Source of the DNA: Pseudofrankia sp. DC12
GTDB lineage: Bacteria; Actinomycetota; Actinomycetes; Frankiales; Frankiaceae
Length of the DNA stretch: 64,000 nt
NCBI RefSeq assembly: GCF_000966285.1
Contig: NZ_KQ031391.1
Span: 4,946,383-5,010,382 of the forward strand
Reading direction: 5' to 3'
The translations under genes and the position numbers were made by a program. A model generated the notes under the pieces. That model ran no database searches. It saw only the letters and a list, made by a program, of their open reading frames with translations, and was not told where the DNA came from. Positions 8,700-17,661 of the stretch are shown piece after piece (the first letter of the stretch is position 1; every line of letters starts with the position of its first letter).

Positions 8700-10172
8700 A
8701 TGGCCACGCCCGCAGTTCATCCCGAACACCGCATGCTCATCGACGGCGGGCTCGTCGAGGCCGACGACGGGCGGAGATTCGCGAACATCAACCCGGCGAC
8801 GGAAGAGGAGATCGGCCAAGTCGGCGACGCGTCCGCGGCCGAGATGCGGCGCGCCATCGCCGCGGCCCGGCGTTCCTTCGACACGTCCGACTGGTCGACG
8901 AACCGCGCGCTGCGCAAGCGCTGTCTCGAGCAGCTTCAGTCCGCGCTCGAGGACGAACGCGAACAACTGCGGGAGCAGCTGATTCTCGAGGTCGGCTGTC
9001 CACGGATGACTACCCACGGACCGCAGGTCGACTGGCCGGTCGACGCGGCGCTGCGCTACGCGGCCAAGCTCCTCGACGAGTTCCCGTGGGAGATCGAGCT
9101 GCCCGACGGGAAGGACCACCATGGCAGGCCGAACCGCCGACGCATCTGGAAGGAGCCCGTTGGTGTCGTCGGCGCCATCGTCCCGTGGAACTACCCGTTC
9201 GAATTGACCATCAACAAGATCGGCCCGGCGTTGGCCGCGGGCAACACCGTGGTGCTCAAACCCGCTCCCGACACGCCGTGGAACGCCACGCTGCTGGGCC
9301 GGATCATCGCCGAACGGACGGATTTCCCCGCCGGGGTCGTGAACGTCGTCACGTCGTCCGACCACCTCGTAGGTGAGGAGCTCACCCTCTCGCCACAGGT
9401 CGACATGATCTCCTTCACCGGCTCGACCCAGGTCGGCAGGCGCATCGCGGAGAAGGGCGCGGCGACGATGAAGCGCATCTTCCTGGAGCTCGGGGGAAAG
9501 TCAGCCACGATCTTGCTCGATGACGCGGACTTCGACACCGCGCTGCTGTCCGGGTTGTCTGTCTGCTACCACGCGGGGCAGGCCTGCGCGGCGGGCACCC
9601 GGATGCTCGTGCCCCGGCACCGCCACGACGAAGCCGCGGCGAAGCTGCGCGGATTGTTCGCGGGGGTGCGCTACGGGGACCCGCAGCGCGCGGACGTCCT
9701 CATGGGCCCGTTGATCTCGGCCCGGCAGCGCGACCGGGTGCTCGGATACATCGAGAAGGGCACGGCCGAGGGAGCCACCCTCGCGGTCGGCGGCAGCTGG
9801 CCGGCCGGCCAGCCGAAGGGCTGGTATGTCGAGCCGACGCTGTTCGTGGACGTCGACAACGACATGACCGTCGCCCGGGAGGAGATCTTCGGGCCGGTGC
9901 TCTGCCTGCTCGCCTACGAAGGCGACGACGAGGCCGTCCGGATCGCCAACGACAGCGTCTATGGCCTGGCCGGCAACGTGTTCGGCTCGCGGGACCGCGC
10001 CATCGCCGTCGCCCGCCGTCTCCGCGGCGGGATGATCAGCGTTAACGGCGGCGCGGCCCACGGCCCGGACATGCCCTTCGGTGGCTACAAACACAGCGGC
10101 CTCGGACGCCAGAACGGCATCGAGGGCTTCGCACAGCACCTGGAGACCAAGTCCGTCGCCTGGCCGGAGTGA
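8700..10172 (+). CDS. NAD(P)-dependent aldehyde dehydrogenase
   Basis: This 490-residue ALDH-superfamily enzyme oxidises an aldehyde to a carboxylate. The Asn-containing VPWNYPF segment, the cofactor region GNTVVLKPAPDTPWN, the general-base motif ELGGKSA and the catalytic Cys in GQACAAGTRM are all present. The C-terminal motif EEIFGPVLCLL is intact. Length is normal. The start is ATG 8700 behind GAGGAGACA. It follows the P450 and probably acts in the same route. The protein has no export signal. Confidence 0.92.
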   Translation: MATPAVHPEHRMLIDGGLVEADDGRRFANINPATEEEIGQVGDASAAEMRRAIAAARRSFDTSDWSTNRALRKRCLEQLQSALEDEREQLREQLILEVGCPRMTTHGPQVDWPVDAALRYAAKLLDEFPWEIELPDGKDHHGRPNRRRIWKEPVGVVGAIVPWNYPFELTINKIGPALAAGNTVVLKPAPDTPWNATLLGRIIAERTDFPAGVVNVVTSSDHLVGEELTLSPQVDMISFTGSTQVGRRIAEKGAATMKRIFLELGGKSATILLDDADFDTALLSGLSVCYHAGQACAAGTRMLVPRHRHDEAAAKLRGLFAGVRYGDPQRADVLMGPLISARQRDRVLGYIEKGTAEGATLAVGGSWPAGQPKGWYVEPTLFVDVDNDMTVAREEIFGPVLCLLAYEGDDEAVRIANDSVYGLAGNVFGSRDRAIAVARRLRGGMISVNGGAAHGPDMPFGGYKHSGLGRQNGIEGFAQHLETKSVAWPE

Positions 10173-10348
10173 GCGGCCTCGACCGTCCCACCGGACCCCC
10201 GAGACCGACGCCGTCATGCCGTCGCGGCCGGCTCGCCGAGGCCCGCGGCGGGCCGGCGGCTCCGCGGCCACTGCTTCGGCCGGGAGCTGATGTTCCATCC
10301 CGGCGTGATGACGCCGCTGGTTCCGGGGCCAGCACCAACAGGGTTCCA

Positions 10349-10372
10349 GCGGGCAGGGCCGGCCCTGCCCGC
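10349..10372. promoter_or_regulatory. 24-bp perfect palindrome ahead of a solute-binding-protein gene
   Basis: The 24 bases 10349-10372 read identically on both strands (arms GCGGGCAGGGCC / GGCCCTGCCCGC, no spacer). They end just before the GGGAGGAG ribosome site of the gene at 10390. In RNA this could form a hairpin next to the site and limit translation, or in DNA bind a dimeric regulator. Which applies cannot be told from sequence. Confidence 0.45.
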
Positions 10373-10389
10373 GCGGGAGGAGACAGCTG

Positions 10390-11502
10390 ATGTCCTATGA
10401 GAGCCGTGCCGAGCCGATCAAGCTCGGTTACCTCTTCGATTTCTTGCATCCGGATGACTATCCGCAGGAACGGCGGGACAACCTGCGGCAGTCCTTCGAG
10501 CTTGTGTTCAGCGAGGGCCTCAAACAGGGAATCATCGACCGGCCGGTGGAGATCATTCTCCGGGAGGTCGAGGGGCTGCCCAAGGGATCAGTCAAGGCGG
10601 TGATCGACGCCTACGGCGAACTGGTCGACGAAGGCTGCCTCGCCGTCTTTGGGCCGGTCATCAGCGACAACTGCGTTCCCACCCGGGAGGCGATCGAGCA
10701 ACGGTTCCACGTCCCGGCGATCAGCGTCGCGGGCTCCGAGGACTGGCTGGGCGAGTGGACGTTCGCGCTCCCGCAGGGGTCCATGACCGACGAGCCGATC
10801 TTCTGGGCGCAGCTGCTGGCCCAGGGCGGGCATGCGGAGGTGGGCTGCCTTGTCGAGCAGTCGCTCATCGGCGATTCCTACATCAGGAACTTTCGCCGGG
10901 CGTGTGTCGCTCAGAGCATCCGGATCGTCGCCGAGGAGCGGATCGCCCAGACAGCGCAGGACGTCGGAGCCGCAGTCCGCAAGGTGTACCAGGCGAAGCC
11001 GACGGCGCTCGTGCACTGCGGCTTCGGCTTCGGCGTGGTTCAGGTCAACCCGGCACTGGAGGCGCTGGGCTGGGACCCGCCGCGGTTCATGGGCACGGCG
11101 TTTCAGACCGCCTGGGTCAGCCCCGTACTGTGGAACGCGATCCTTGGCTGGACCGGCCTCGACCAGTACGACGAAGGAAACCTCGTCGGCCAGCGTTTCC
11201 TCGACCAGTTCGAAGGGGCCTACGGGCGGCGTCCGCAGTACTGCGTGCCTGTTGTCAACCACGACCTGGCCACGGTGCTGCTGCACGCATTCGCCGACGC
11301 CCATCCGTTGAGCCCGCGGGGAGTGAAGGAAGCGCTCGAGCGGGTCAAGATGCTGCCCGCCGCGTCCGGTGCGCCTGGCACCCGGCTGTCGTTCGGGAAA
11401 TGGACCCGCCGAGGCTGGATGGGTGCGGGGTACCTCGTGGCGCGGCGGCTGGACCCGGACGGCGTGAGCTCCCATCTCGTGAGCCGTTTCGGACAGGAGT
11501 GA
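10390..11502 (+). CDS. Periplasmic-binding-protein-fold receptor lacking a signal peptide
   Basis: The 370 residues form a type I periplasmic-binding fold like branched-chain amino acid and amide receptors (LivK/AmiC type). The first strand is IKLGYLFDFLHPDD near residue 10, and SVKAVIDAYGELVDEGCLAVFGP matches the ligand-cleft region. There is no signal peptide or lipobox, and the ATG with GGGAGGAG leaves no room for one. No transporter genes are adjacent. A cytoplasmic ligand sensor or anti-regulator similar in principle to AmiC is possible. It follows the P450-ALDH pair on the same strand after 217 bp. Confidence 0.8.
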   Translation: MSYESRAEPIKLGYLFDFLHPDDYPQERRDNLRQSFELVFSEGLKQGIIDRPVEIILREVEGLPKGSVKAVIDAYGELVDEGCLAVFGPVISDNCVPTREAIEQRFHVPAISVAGSEDWLGEWTFALPQGSMTDEPIFWAQLLAQGGHAEVGCLVEQSLIGDSYIRNFRRACVAQSIRIVAEERIAQTAQDVGAAVRKVYQAKPTALVHCGFGFGVVQVNPALEALGWDPPRFMGTAFQTAWVSPVLWNAILGWTGLDQYDEGNLVGQRFLDQFEGAYGRRPQYCVPVVNHDLATVLLHAFADAHPLSPRGVKEALERVKMLPAASGAPGTRLSFGKWTRRGWMGAGYLVARRLDPDGVSSHLVSRFGQE

Positions 11503-11524
11503 GCTGCGAGCCGGGACATCCTGG

Positions 11525-11552
11525 CGGCCGGTGGCGGGCCTCCCACCGGCCG
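11525..11552. terminator. Hairpin between convergent genes
   Basis: A stem of ten base pairs (arms at 11525-11534 and 11543-11552, core GGCCGGTGG/CCACCGGCC) with an eight-base loop lies between the convergent gene ends at 11502 and 11575. No T tract follows. It probably ends transcription from one or both sides. Confidence 0.5.
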
Positions 11553-11574
11553 GCTCGACGCCGCCGGCTCGCCG

Positions 11575-12390
11575 TTACACCGGACGCGGCACCCGGCCGC
11601 CAGCCTGGCTCACGGCAGCTGGATCGAGCCGCACGGGGGCGTGGCCGCGGGCCGCGTTCACCACCGCGTCAACCGCCAGGGCGACGAGGTCCGGGGCGTC
11701 CTTGTGCACAAAGTGCCCGGCGTTGTCGGCGATGATCTGGGTGGCTGCTGTCCGGGCGGCCCATTCCCGTTGGAACGTCTGCCACCTGGCGTCGACCTCG
11801 GCAGGGGACAGCGGCAGCAGGCGGTCCGGATTGGTCATGCGCAGCCGGGTGCCAACCGCCGAGGTAACCACTACGGCGGGCACCCGTGCCGGGGGCGGGG
11901 GAGCCCGATGTTCTGCCGCGCAGGCGACGATGTCGAAGTGGATACTGCCGGCCCCGTGGTCGGCGGCGACGAGTACGGGGTTGGCGCGGTCGAGCAGCGC
12001 GCTTGGCTCCGTCGGGTCGACCAGCACCAGCCCGGCTGTCTCTTCGGGCCAGCGTGCTAGGTATGCCTCGACTATCAGTCCGCCGATCGCATGGCCTACC
12101 AGCACCCGTGGTGAGGGGACGGCTGCCTCGCTCAGAAGGGTTCGCAGCTGAGCGGCGGCCCAGCTCGCCGGTCGCGGCGTCTCGGCCAGGCGGGGCGGGA
12201 GAGGGCCGCTGCCCCCCTGCGCCGGGCGCCCATAGGCGACCCGCGTCGTCGTGACCCTCGCCGCGGCCAGGGCTCCATCCCACTCGCTCGGGCCGGCGGC
12301 GAGGCCAGACACGAACACCACCGGTGGTACGCCACCTCCAGTGATATCGACGGCCAGCTTGTAGCCACCCACGTCGACCAGTTCCGCCAT
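11575..12390 (-). CDS. Alpha/beta hydrolase-fold protein with Ala at the nucleophile position
   Basis: This 271-residue protein has a clear alpha/beta hydrolase fold: the oxyanion strand VVFVSGLAAG, the nucleophile elbow, an acidic strand LVLVDPTEPS and a C-terminal DNAGHFVH with the catalytic His. The elbow reads VLVGHAIGG (Ala101, codon GCG) where active enzymes have G-H-S-x-G. The catalytic Ser is therefore missing, although the His and acid remain. It may be a non-catalytic binding protein or use another residue. The ATG is preceded by GTAGGAGGCAGC. It is divergent from the large signalling gene at 12650, with 259 bp between them that contain short repeats and no other gene. Confidence 0.85.
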   Translation of the reverse strand: MAELVDVGGYKLAVDITGGGVPPVVFVSGLAAGPSEWDGALAAARVTTTRVAYGRPAQGGSGPLPPRLAETPRPASWAAAQLRTLLSEAAVPSPRVLVGHAIGGLIVEAYLARWPEETAGLVLVDPTEPSALLDRANPVLVAADHGAGSIHFDIVACAAEHRAPPPPARVPAVVVTSAVGTRLRMTNPDRLLPLSPAEVDARWQTFQREWAARTAATQIIADNAGHFVHKDAPDLVALAVDAVVNAARGHAPVRLDPAAVSQAGGRVPRPV

Positions 12391-12456
12391 GCTGCCTCCT
12401 ACAGTACGAGATCACTAAATTACGGCCCGTGATGGCTGATGGCCGGGCATTTCCGC

Positions 12457-12490
12457 ACCGCGAGCGCCACCGCGAGCGCCAGCGCGAGCC
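12457..12490. repeat. 12-bp tandem repeat, about 2.8 copies
   Basis: The unit ACCGCGAGCGCC occurs twice exactly (12457-12468 and 12469-12480) and then partly, with changes, to 12490. It lies in the gap between the divergent hydrolase and signalling genes. It may only reflect GC-rich slippage; no function is apparent. Confidence 0.5.
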
Positions 12491-12649
12491 CATAGTTCCC
12501 CAGACGGGGGGGTGCGTGCCGAGGCCGGGGCGCGCTCGCTCAGTGGAGCACCGTCGCCGCGTGGTTGTGGGTCAGCGGCCCGTTCGGGGCCGCCGAGGCA
12601 GGGCAGATTGACACGTATGCAGCTCGTGACGTGAAGTGAGGGTCGACAT

Positions 12650-15600
12650 ATGGGGTCCCCGAGGATGACACCGGGCCCGGATCCGCCGGTGGCGATGCGG
12701 GTGGCGGTGCTGCATGAGACGCAGCGGTCTCGGGTCACTCGGCTGGTGTTCCCGGCCGGGAGTGTGATCCGGAAGGAGCCGCTGGGGCCCGGGGCGCAGC
12801 AGCGGCTGCGCCATGAGGTGGAAATCCTCGGCCGGCTGTCCGGGGTCGAGGGGCTCGTGCAGCTGGTGGCTGGAGCGCCGCCGTACCCGGGGTCGATGCT
12901 GCTGGCCGATGTCGGCGGAACGGCGCTGTCCGCGCGGGCCACCCCACTGGACCCGGCTGAGCTGATCAAGCTGGCCGAGCTGCTCGCGCGGGCGATCGGG
13001 GGGATGCACGGCCGGGGTGTGGTGCATCGGAACATCAACCCGTCGAACATTGTCGTGAGCGAGGACCAGGGCGCGCCATACCTGACTGATTTCGCACTCG
13101 CCACCACCTTCATGACCGTTCAGCCTGGCTTCATGCATCCCAGCGAGATTGTCGGGACGGTGCCGTACCTGGCGCCGGAGCAGACCGGCCGGACCGGTCG
13201 CCCGGTGGACCAGCGGGCCGATCTGTACGCGCTGGGGGCGACTCTGTACGAGCTGGCGACCGGCGCGCCGCCGTTCGGCACCGAGGACCCGCTGCGGATG
13301 ATTCATGATCATCTGGCGCGGGTGCCGGCGCTGCCGGCGGCGGTGAACCCGGCGGTGCCGGGCGGCCTGTCGGCGATCATCATGCACCTGCTGGAGAAGG
13401 AGCCGGACGACCGCTATCAGAGCGCCGAGGGGCTGGTGCACGATCTCACCTTGGTAGGCCGTGGCCTCGTCGTGGTGCATCCGGGCGAGCATGACTTCCC
13501 CGTACGACCGCTCGCGCCGTCCCGGCTGGCTGGGCGTGAGGAGGAGATCGGCGAGCTGGGCGCGGCGTTCGCCGCGGCAGTAGAGGGCCGCTGCCGCGGG
13601 CTGCTCGTGGGCGGGGCTCCGGGGGTGGGCAAGACGGCGCTGGTCAATGAGCTGCGGCCGATCGTGGCTGGTGTCGACGGTTGGTTCGTTGCGGGCAAGT
13701 TCGACCAGTATCGGCGTGACCGGGAGTTTGACGGAGTCTGGCAGACGTTCCGCACGCTGGGCCGGCTGTTGTTGGCCGAGCCGGAGGCCGACCTGGTCGA
13801 CGTGCGGGAGCGGATACTGCGGGCGCTGGGACCCAACGCCGGGCTGATCGCCGCCCTGGTGCCGGAGCTGGCGGCGCTGGTGAGGGTCCCTCCCCGGGCC
13901 GGGGATCCGATGACCGCGCAGGCGCGAGTGCAGCGGACCGGGGTGGCGATCCTGCGTGCGGTCGCTTCTCGGAAGCGGCCGGTGGTGGTGTTCGTCGACG
14001 ATCTGCAGTGGGCCGGGCGGACACCGCTGGGCTTCGTCGACCTGATCCTCGGTGGCGAGGAAGAAGTCGAGGGGCTGCTTCTGGTCGGCGCCTACCGGGA
14101 GAGCGACGTGGATGCCGCTCATCCGCTGGCGCCGATGCTCGCCCGCTGGCAACGTCAGCCGGCCGGCCTTTACCACCTGCGGCTGGCCGACTTGACGCCG
14201 GATGGCCAGGCGGCCATGGTGGCCGACCTGCTGCGCCTGGCCCCGAAGCCCGCCGCCGAGCTGGCGCGGCTGATCGCGCCGTCCACCGGCGGCAATCCGT
14301 ACGACACGGTGGAGCTGCTCAACTCGCTGCGCCATGACGGAGTCCTGATCCTCGGCGAGCGCGGGTGGCGATGGGACCAGGCCACGCTGCGCGGCCGGCT
14401 GGGGCGCGTGGACGTGACCGAACTGGTCGCCGCGCGCCTGGCCACGTTGCCGCCGGCCACCAGGGAGGTGCTGACGGTGATGGCGTGTCTGGCGGGACGG
14501 GTGGAACTGGGCCTGCTGGAAGCCGCGACCGGGCTGGCGGCGGACGAGGTCGAGCGGCGGCTCACGCCCGCGTTCGCCGCCGGCCTGCTGGTCCTGGAGT
14601 CCGACGGCCGGCCCGGCGTGCGGTACCAGCACGACCGGGCGCGGGAGTCCGTCCTGCGCTGCCTCGGCTCGCAGGCACTGGGCGCCACGCGGTTGCGGCT
14701 GGCCCGGCGCCTCGCGCAGCGGCCCGAGTTCTTCGCCGTGGCGGCGGAGCAGTACCTGTTCGTGGCCGATGCCGTGCACGGCGCCGCCGAACGGCAGCTG
14801 ATGGCAAGGCTCTTCCGCCAGGCCGCCGGCGAAGCCCGGCTGCTGAGCAACTACCCGCTCGTGGAGCGGCTCCTGACCGCGGCGGTGGCGCTCGTCGACC
14901 CAGCCGACACCGACGAGCTGGTCACCCTCCAGACCGGCCGTCACGCCGCCTTGTACAGCCTTGGCCGGCTGGAGGAGGCCAACCAGGTCTACCAGACCAT
15001 CTGCCGGCTGTGTACCCACCCGGCCGGGCGCACGGCCGCCACCGTGGTGCAGGTCAGCAGCCTCACCAACCAAGGGCCTGCCGGCGAGGCGATGCGGCTC
15101 GGCCTCGACCAGCTGCGGCAGCTCGGCTTCGCCGTCCCGGACCGCGGCCGCCTTGACCCCGAGATCGACCGCGGGCTCGACACGCTTTACCAGTGGATTG
15201 ACCAGACCAGCGAAGCCGACGATCTGCGGCGACCGAAGATCACCGACTGTTCGCGGCTCGACGCCATGAAGCTCATCGACCGGCTCACGCAAGCGGCGTA
15301 CCTCTGTGACCAGCCGATGATGACCTGGCTGACGCTGCAGGCGGTGGAGATGTGGGCACGCTGCGGCCCGGATCCGGCCATGGTCGGCCCAGCCAGCCAT
15401 GCCGCGGATGTGACCATCGCCCGCAGGCACGACTATCACACCGGGTATCGCATCGCGCGGCGGATCCTCGCTGTCGCTCGGGCCCGCGGTTATGAGCCTG
15501 AGGTGTGGCAGGCGCAGTTTGTGTACCTGATCAGCATCGGCCACTGGTTCGACCCGCTCGAGGACAGCCTGCCCGCGGCACGCCGCGCGCTGGAGGGCCT

Positions 15601-17584
15601 GATCCAGGGGGGTGAGCTGCAGTACGCATGCTGGAACCACTACGTGCTGCTGAGCTGCCTGCTGGACAGCGCGCCGTCGCTTGACAGCTTCGCCGCCGAG
15701 GTCGACGAGGCACTCGCACTGGCTACCCGCACCGGTAACGGCCGAGCCGAGGACACGTACCGGCAGTACCGCCAACTGGCGAGGGCACTGCGCGGCGAGA
15801 GCACCGAATCGCCGGCCGACGAGGCGGCTCAGCTGGACATGCTGGCCGCCAACCCGATCGCCGTCGTTGACCTGCACATCAGCCGGGCGCTCGCCGCGGC
15901 CATCCTCGACCACCAAGGTGAGCTGGCCCGGCACACGGCGGCCATGATGCCGTTGCTGCCGATCACCGAGGCCCAGTACAGGGTGGTGGTGGCACGCCTG
16001 CTGCGGGCACTGGCGTTGGCAGGGCAGGCCCGCACGGCACAACCGGGCCAACGCGGCGCCATGCTGGCCGAGCTGGACTTGTTGGTCGAGTGGCTGGCCT
16101 CGCGTGCCGTCGACGCGCCCGTCAACTTCCTGCACCTGCTACGTCTGGCGGAGGCCGAGCGGGCCTGGGCCGCCGGCGACTTCCGCGAAGCGGCGCACGC
16201 CTTCGACGTGGCACAGCGGGAGGCATACGCCCAGGTACGCCCGTGGCACCAGGCGCTCATCCTGGAACGCGCCGCGCGGTTCTACTCGGCCCACAGCATG
16301 GAGCGAGCCGGCCATGTGCTGCTTGCCGAGGCCCGCGGCCAGTACCTGGCCTGGGGGGCCACCGCCAAGGTCAGCCAGCTCGACTGGGCTCACCCGACGC
16401 TCCGGGCCGAGCCCGCCGGGATGAATCCGTTCGTGCGGCCGCCGGCGGGGTCCGCCGCCCGCGTCCCCGCCGTCACCACGGGCACCCTCGACCTGCTCGG
16501 CGTCGTCGCCGCCTCCCAGGTCCTCAGCTCCGAAACCAGCATCGACGGCCTGCGGGCCAGAGTCGCGGGAATCCTGTCCGCGATGACCGGCGCCACCAGC
16601 GTCCACCTCCTGCTCCGCGACCGCGATCAGCGCACGTGGTCGGTACCGGTGGACGACCACGGCACCGTCACGCTCGACGAGGCCGCCCGGCGGCGCCTGC
16701 TCCCACCCTCGGCCATCCGGTACGCCGAACGCACCCACGAACCGGTCGTCGTCGCCGACGCCACCCGCGACGACCGGTTCAGCCGCGACCCCTACCTCAC
16801 CGACCTGGACCGCTGCTCCCTGCTGGCCATCCCCATCATGATCCGAGGCGAGCTGCGCGCGATGCTGCTCCTGGAGAACCGGATGATCCGCGGCGCGTTC
16901 ACCACCGAACGCCTCGAGGGAATCATGCTCATCGCCGGGCAGCTGGCCGTCTCGCTCGACAATGCCCTGGTCTACGCCTCGCTGGAACACAAGGTCGCCG
17001 AACGAACTCGGCAACTCGCGGCCGCCAACCAGCAGCTCGCCGCTGCCAACGAGCGGCTCGGGCAGCTCTCGATCACCGACCCGCTGACCGGCCTGGCCAA
17101 CCGGCGCCGGCTCGACGAGGTCCTCGACGCCGAATGGCACAGAGCCCTCCGCAACGCCGCACCCCTCGCGCTGGCAATCGTCGACATCGACCACTTCAAG
17201 CTCTACAACGACCACTTCGGCCACACTGCCGGCGACCGATGCCTTCAGCGGGTCGCCACCTGCCTGGCCGGCAACGCCCGCGGCACCGCCCTGACCGCCC
17301 GCTACGGGGGCGAGGAGTTCGCCGTCGTGATGCCCGGCGCCGACATCGCCACCGCCACCCGCATCGCCCGGCGAATCCGCGCCGCGGTTGAGGAGGCCGC
17401 TGAACCCAGCCCGATGGTTCCCTACCAGATTGTCACCGTGAGTATCGGCGCCACGTCGGTCGTTCCTGCTCCCGAGGACAGGCTGAAATCACTCGTCGAC
17501 CTCGCCGACGCCGCGCTGTACCACGCCAAAAACAGGGGACGGAACCGGGTGGAAGCTGAGCTCCCGGGCACCGCATCGGAATAG
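12650..17584 (+). CDS. Pseudokinase-AAA ATPase-GAF-diguanylate cyclase multidomain protein
   Basis: This 1644-residue cytoplasmic protein combines several signalling modules. Residues 1-275 are a Ser/Thr-kinase-like domain with no recognisable glycine loop. The catalytic loop reads HRNINPSNI (Asn128 where the catalytic Asp belongs) and the metal loop reads DFA (147-149). APE is intact. Residues 290-560 form an AAA_16-type ATPase with Walker A GGAPGVGKT (321-329) and Walker B VVVFVDDLQW (445-454). A long helical, TPR-like region spans about 660-1270. A GAF domain lies at about 1290-1450. A Leu/Ala/Gln coiled coil leads to a GGDEF domain with active motif GGEEF from residue 1553. The usual RxxD inhibitory site reads RGTA. 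The layout recalls PknK/HstK-type proteins, with a cyclase as output. The ATG follows GTGAGGG. Confidence 0.9.
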   Translation: MGSPRMTPGPDPPVAMRVAVLHETQRSRVTRLVFPAGSVIRKEPLGPGAQQRLRHEVEILGRLSGVEGLVQLVAGAPPYPGSMLLADVGGTALSARATPLDPAELIKLAELLARAIGGMHGRGVVHRNINPSNIVVSEDQGAPYLTDFALATTFMTVQPGFMHPSEIVGTVPYLAPEQTGRTGRPVDQRADLYALGATLYELATGAPPFGTEDPLRMIHDHLARVPALPAAVNPAVPGGLSAIIMHLLEKEPDDRYQSAEGLVHDLTLVGRGLVVVHPGEHDFPVRPLAPSRLAGREEEIGELGAAFAAAVEGRCRGLLVGGAPGVGKTALVNELRPIVAGVDGWFVAGKFDQYRRDREFDGVWQTFRTLGRLLLAEPEADLVDVRERILRALGPNAGLIAALVPELAALVRVPPRAGDPMTAQARVQRTGVAILRAVASRKRPVVVFVDDLQWAGRTPLGFVDLILGGEEEVEGLLLVGAYRESDVDAAHPLAPMLARWQRQPAGLYHLRLADLTPDGQAAMVADLLRLAPKPAAELARLIAPSTGGNPYDTVELLNSLRHDGVLILGERGWRWDQATLRGRLGRVDVTELVAARLATLPPATREVLTVMACLAGRVELGLLEAATGLAADEVERRLTPAFAAGLLVLESDGRPGVRYQHDRARESVLRCLGSQALGATRLRLARRLAQRPEFFAVAAEQYLFVADAVHGAAERQLMARLFRQAAGEARLLSNYPLVERLLTAAVALVDPADTDELVTLQTGRHAALYSLGRLEEANQVYQTICRLCTHPAGRTAATVVQVSSLTNQGPAGEAMRLGLDQLRQLGFAVPDRGRLDPEIDRGLDTLYQWIDQTSEADDLRRPKITDCSRLDAMKLIDRLTQAAYLCDQPMMTWLTLQAVEMWARCGPDPAMVGPASHAADVTIARRHDYHTGYRIARRILAVARARGYEPEVWQAQFVYLISIGHWFDPLEDSLPAARRALEGLIQGGELQYACWNHYVLLSCLLDSAPSLDSFAAEVDEALALATRTGNGRAEDTYRQYRQLARALRGESTESPADEAAQLDMLAANPIAVVDLHISRALAAAILDHQGELARHTAAMMPLLPITEAQYRVVVARLLRALALAGQARTAQPGQRGAMLAELDLLVEWLASRAVDAPVNFLHLLRLAEAERAWAAGDFREAAHAFDVAQREAYAQVRPWHQALILERAARFYSAHSMERAGHVLLAEARGQYLAWGATAKVSQLDWAHPTLRAEPAGMNPFVRPPAGSAARVPAVTTGTLDLLGVVAASQVLSSETSIDGLRARVAGILSAMTGATSVHLLLRDRDQRTWSVPVDDHGTVTLDEAARRRLLPPSAIRYAERTHEPVVVADATRDDRFSRDPYLTDLDRCSLLAIPIMIRGELRAMLLLENRMIRGAFTTERLEGIMLIAGQLAVSLDNALVYASLEHKVAERTRQLAAANQQLAAANERLGQLSITDPLTGLANRRRLDEVLDAEWHRALRNAAPLALAIVDIDHFKLYNDHFGHTAGDRCLQRVATCLAGNARGTALTARYGGEEFAVVMPGADIATATRIARRIRAAVEEAAEPSPMVPYQIVTVSIGATSVVPAPEDRLKSLVDLADAALYHAKNRGRNRVEAELPGTASE

Positions 17585-17661
17585 CGCGCCTAGCCCCCCG
17601 CCAGCGGCGATCTCGCCGGGGCCGCGAGAGGAGAGCGATTATCGCCGCACGGCTTTGTTTC

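Noticed and set aside
12457-12490. Possible CRISPR-like repeats
   Set aside because: The 12-bp units are directly adjacent with no spacers and there are no cas genes.
12572-16135. A 1187-codon open frame on the minus strand
   Set aside because: It lies opposite the multidomain signalling gene, is rich in Arg, Gln, His and Pro and shows no domain. It is an antisense shadow caused by high GC content.
17585-17661. Possible terminator between the signalling gene and the LacI gene
   Set aside because: Only a 5-bp stem with a two-base loop could be drawn, too weak to list.
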